A program made the translations under genes and the position numbers. A stretch of 64,000 bases of DNA, taken from positions 20,012,537 to 20,076,536 of the forward strand of contig OZ024804.1 in assembly GCA_964017045.1 (NCBI GenBank). The letters run 5' to 3'. This DNA is from Omphiscola glabra. Taxonomy: Eukaryota; Mollusca; Gastropoda; Lymnaeidae. How positions within the stretch are numbered: position 1 is the first letter of the stretch; every line of letters begins with the position of its first letter. Below, one piece after another: positions 60,660 to 64,000 of the stretch. The notes beneath the pieces were generated by a model that was not told the DNA's origin, made no database searches, and saw nothing but the letters and a program-made list of their open reading frames with translations.

Positions 60660-61423
60660 TATTTTATAGCGATGCATCTTTTATCAACATAATTTAAATG
60701 TACACACAATCGATTCATTAATGTGTTCTTCCATTTCTACTTATTTGATCACGAATTGATACATTCTACTTAGGCATTCTGTGAGAATAAACGTACCTTT
60801 TATAAAAAAAAACAAGATACTTTACTTTATACCCATTTAATCATTTCAGTGTGCATGTATTTCATGCAGGTATGTGACATTTAATTACCTAAAGTCATCC
60901 TGAACTGTAAACACAACACATACTATTAGTATGACACAAAACGATATATTAAAAAAAACACTGATTATTATATGTGATTTATTTTATTTGTACAATTTAT
61001 TTTTATTTTTAAGCTTATAAAAATGTCTTTTTAAAAAAAAAATTGCATCAATTTTTTTTAAGAAAACAGAAATTACACATAGAAAATTGTAGTCAAGAAT
61101 ATTGTTTTAATTAAATAAAAATGATAAGTACTAGATGCGTATGGTACATTATTTTACATACACCATGCAACACTGATATGTTTTACTATGGGGCTTAAAA
61201 GGAAACTGTACAATCAAATATACATCAAAACATTTTTTAAAGTTTATTTTTAAAAAACATGTGTATTTTACTAATCGTTTGTTAATTTATTTTTCATAAC
61301 TGATTATTTTAATGAAACAATCTGAAATATTTTGATAATGTAAACTAAAACTATTAAATGGGGTATCAAACATTTGTATCAATTAACAACATTATACAAT
61401 TTTTCGTATCTTTGTAGAATAAG
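60660..61423. other. No gene seen
   Basis: AT-rich with A and T runs. The right half is likely 3' UTR of the small membrane protein B. Confidence 0.4.
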
Positions 61424-61745
61424 TTAATCTGGCAACACTTTTTTCGGTGATAGTTCTGGGGCCGTCTTGATGACGTCAGCGTACATTGGCGGGTAATCCA
61501 TGGTCATGATCGCTTTCTTTTCTGGTTCAGGGTACATGGCATTTGAGAACATTGCTGGAACTTGTGCCTGAACGGAGCTCCTACGTTTCAGCAGTACAAT
61601 CAGTATGATGATGACCACTAGCAAGGCGACAATCACGGCTCCTAACACAGATCCGATTATAATAGGAAGGTGATGGTTAACCTTAGGACAGTCACAACCG
61701 TAGAACCCTTGTCCAGGGTTCATCCAGCCCTCATCTGTTTTAAAT
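61424..61745 (-). CDS. Small PPxY-tailed membrane protein B, exon 2
   Basis: With exon 1 (62703-62803) it gives about 140 residues. The acceptor TTCCAG is at 61747-61746, and GG joined to A makes Gly. Extracellular part short with CDC before the membrane, then the span (GSVLGAVIVALLVVIIILIV), LKRRSS and a tail with YPPMYADVIKTAPEL. Span and tail are nearly the same as paralogue A (23136-23451); the middle of the tail and the extracellular residues differ more. PPMY is a WW-domain ligand motif. It lies at the right end of the right block, as A does for the left block. Confidence 0.8.
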
Positions 61746-62702
61746 CTGGAAGAAAATACATGGATTTTAAATACTCATTGGTCTAATCAAGGTGTTTAAT
61801 AAATAATATAATAAATTTGTATTAAAAATACACATACGTTAGGTATATCCAGGTAAAATGTTCGGAATATTTTTTCATGACACTTTTGTTCAGATTATTC
61901 ATACTGTGTTAAGCGCCCATATTAAATTATCAAACAACTCATCCGTGGCTTTAGTGTAAGCTAGACTATAGTTAAAGTTGTTTTTATAGTGAGTTATTTA
62001 AAAAGAAAATCGTAATTGTGTGTCGATATATGCGTGTGTTTTATTGCCGTTTTTTAAAAGATGTGGATTTACAGTTTTGAAATTATAGGAAACAATTTAT
62101 TTGCCACTTTTCACAAAGAGATTTACTTGATTTTTGCTAAATGTCTACAGTCCTGTTGTAATAACAAGCCACTCTTGAAATTGTAATCTGCTTTTTGAGT
62201 ACCCACCACATGATTTACAAGTCTGCATTTCCATATAAAACATCTTTTGAGTCAGGTACTGTCAATCAAAAATTATAAACTTATTTGGAGCGAGGCTCTT
62301 TTCCAATAACGTTTTTTTCCTTTTTTTCAAATTATTTATTTAAATATTTGTATCACCTTTTTTAACATCAAAATTTTTTTTGCTAGGTAAAGAAAACGGC
62401 GAAATATCATGCAGTCATATACTAACGTTTTTTTTTTGTAGTTTTTTTTTAGTTTTTTTGGTTTTTTTACGAAAGCAAGCAACATGTTGCCCATAAATAA
62501 ATGTTAAAACGTATTTCGCTTAAATTATTATTTTGTGTTACTGATGCAGACTCTTAAAAATATTTTATTAGAATGGGTTATTGCTACTTAGAAACTGTTT
62601 GTTTTTTAAAGCCTTTGGTTTGTCAAGAGTGGACCACATTCTTAGTTCTTGTACAATGTATGTAACCATTATAAAAATATATCAAAGTGACCCGGTGCTC
62701 AC

Positions 62703-62803
62703 CCGTCTTCCATAGAATGTCCCCATCTTTCATGAGAACCTCTGCCAATTGCAAAATTTAACATAATCCCGAACAGCAGCGACTTGAACAAACCTTGCAA
62801 CAT
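62703..62803 (-). CDS. Small PPxY-tailed membrane protein B, exon 1: signal peptide
   Basis: Thirty-three codons plus two bases from MLQGLFKSLLFGIMLNFAIG, then RGSHERWGHSMED. The donor is GACGG/GTGAGC. Same length and phase as paralogue A. The 5' leader shares AAAGAAGATATCAAA with it. Confidence 0.8.
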
Positions 62804-64000
62804 TTTGATATCTTCTTTATGTGTCTTCTTCGTTATATCTGTTAATGCATTATGTATTTATATATATAAACGATGTAGGTTTTGGTTTCATTCAAATAGC
62901 AAATCACATTTCATAAAGATGTTAAGGGACTCTTTGGTTTACAAAGCTTGAATTAATTATTTTTTTTAAAATTATATATATATATATAGTGATTATTTTT
63001 GTGTTAGTGTGAACTTAACAAATATTAACAGTGTATGGATATAAATAGATGATACCATTTTCTAAAAAAATAAGTGCTTGGGGATTTTTGATATTTCAGT
63101 TTTAATGTAACAAATGTAATTGAATGTATTTAATTATTTCAGCCTTCAATTTCTCCTTAGGAAAATGTTTTATGCTATTTTTTTACCTTGACCCCCCCCC
63201 ACCCCCTTAAAAAAAAGTGTATTTGTGATTGACTAGTTACTTTACATTTACATATGAGTGCTTCGGTAAGAACAAAACACTGATCCATTTAGGTTTATGT
63301 CAACTGCATTAAGTTTTACATCAACAAAATGTTTGGCAATGGTGCAGGGGAGGTAATGAGCTTTTAAATATTTAAAAAATGGCATTAATTTGTCTATTTC
63401 ATGAACCTAAAATTGCAGTAAAATTATATGGTTAAAACAAATTGATAAATTTGGAATAGGATCAAGCTACAAAGATGTTACCAAAACAAATATATTCATT
63501 AAAATGTTTCGAATAACATTGTATACAGATATCGACTGTTGAGTGTAGTTTCCATCTTATCACGTTAGAAATGTTTCTTTCTTTGACTACTTATACTCTA
63601 AAATGTATTATCAGAAATATGTGGAAAATATTTTCCGTGCGATGCTCATATAATTATAGAGATGTTTAAACAGTGGTGTCATTTACTTAACTAAAGTAAA
63701 AAAATATGTATGTTATTGTAAAAACTTCACTCCCCTATTTATAAATAATGATATATTAAAAACAGAACACAAATTCTTTAACGGTAAATCGTTGTTAAAT
63801 TCTCGTAAAACTGTTGGTACATATAATTATCCCCCTCATTATCTCTATGATAAGTCTGCTAACAGACTCTTTATTATTAATCATTACGATTAAATAAGAT
63901 GGAACTTGTAAAAATTTGTTATGTGGATTATACAATAAACATACCTTTCTAGAATGAATTAGTAACTACGCCAATAACAATGCCAACACTACCTGACTTA
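62804..64000. other. No gene seen
   Basis: AT-rich; a TA run at about 62975-62988 and a C-rich tract at about 63190-63206. This is where the promoter of the small protein B should be; I see no clear element. Confidence 0.4.

Overview
This is a eukaryotic, strongly AT-rich window. I see no operons or ribosome binding sites. The genes carry introns with canonical GT..AG ends, and the DNA between them holds decayed transposons of animal type: an RTE-like LINE, a Penelope-like element, hAT elements, a Ty3/gypsy-type LTR element and a pogo-like MITE. I read it as a mollusc genome, probably a gastropod. That is inference from style and repeat content, because no gene here fixes the species.

The main content is a tandem array of seven related single-pass membrane receptors, all on the minus strand. 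From right to left they are R7 (50.5-52.7 kb), R6 (42.1-44.2), R4 (34.9-36.6), R5 (30.5-32.2), R3 (10.6-12.4), R2 (4.4-6.1) and R1 (1.05-2.7). The labels are mine. Each gene has a short signal-peptide exon and one large exon. The large exon encodes a small cysteine-rich ectodomain, a Ser/Thr-rich stalk, one membrane span, a basic stop-transfer patch and a 150-250 residue cytoplasmic tail rich in tyrosine motifs. All share the core C-x(8,9)-C-x-R-[ML]-x5-C-x(5,6)-W in the ectodomain, with small deviations in R1. Several tails have ITIM-like motifs (SxYxxV, VxYxxI) or ITAM-like pairs (YxxL-x10/11-YxxL). Two small PPxY-tailed membrane proteins (23.1-24.6 and 61.4-62.8 kb) accompany the array.

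The layout is two collinear blocks. Left, read right to left: small protein A, R3, R2, R1. Right: small protein B, R7, R6, R4, R5. The tails pair by position (R3 with R7, R2 with R6, R1 with R4). The ectodomains pair within a block (R6 with R7 at about 98% DNA identity by eye, R2 with R3 at about 90%). Near-identical ectodomains on unrelated tails is the pattern of paired immune receptors, and it implies gene conversion confined to the ectodomain part of one exon. R1 and R3 in the left block look broken. Each has a stop codon followed by a still-recognisable in-frame tail, plus a defect near the exon 1/exon 2 junction.

The spaces between genes hold a 5'-truncated Penelope-like GIY-YIG fragment (15.5-16.1 kb), a broken RTE-like LINE (16.9-20.8), a hAT transposon with a perfect 8-bp target duplication, itself interrupted by a LINE-derived insertion (46.4-49.7), an internally deleted LTR retrotransposon (55.2-58.5), small hAT MITEs (27.6, 33.3, 40.3), a pogo-like MITE (59.0-59.6), two LINE 3' fragments (3.5 and 60.2) and several minisatellites. 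Long stretches of 1-3 kb hold nothing I recognise.
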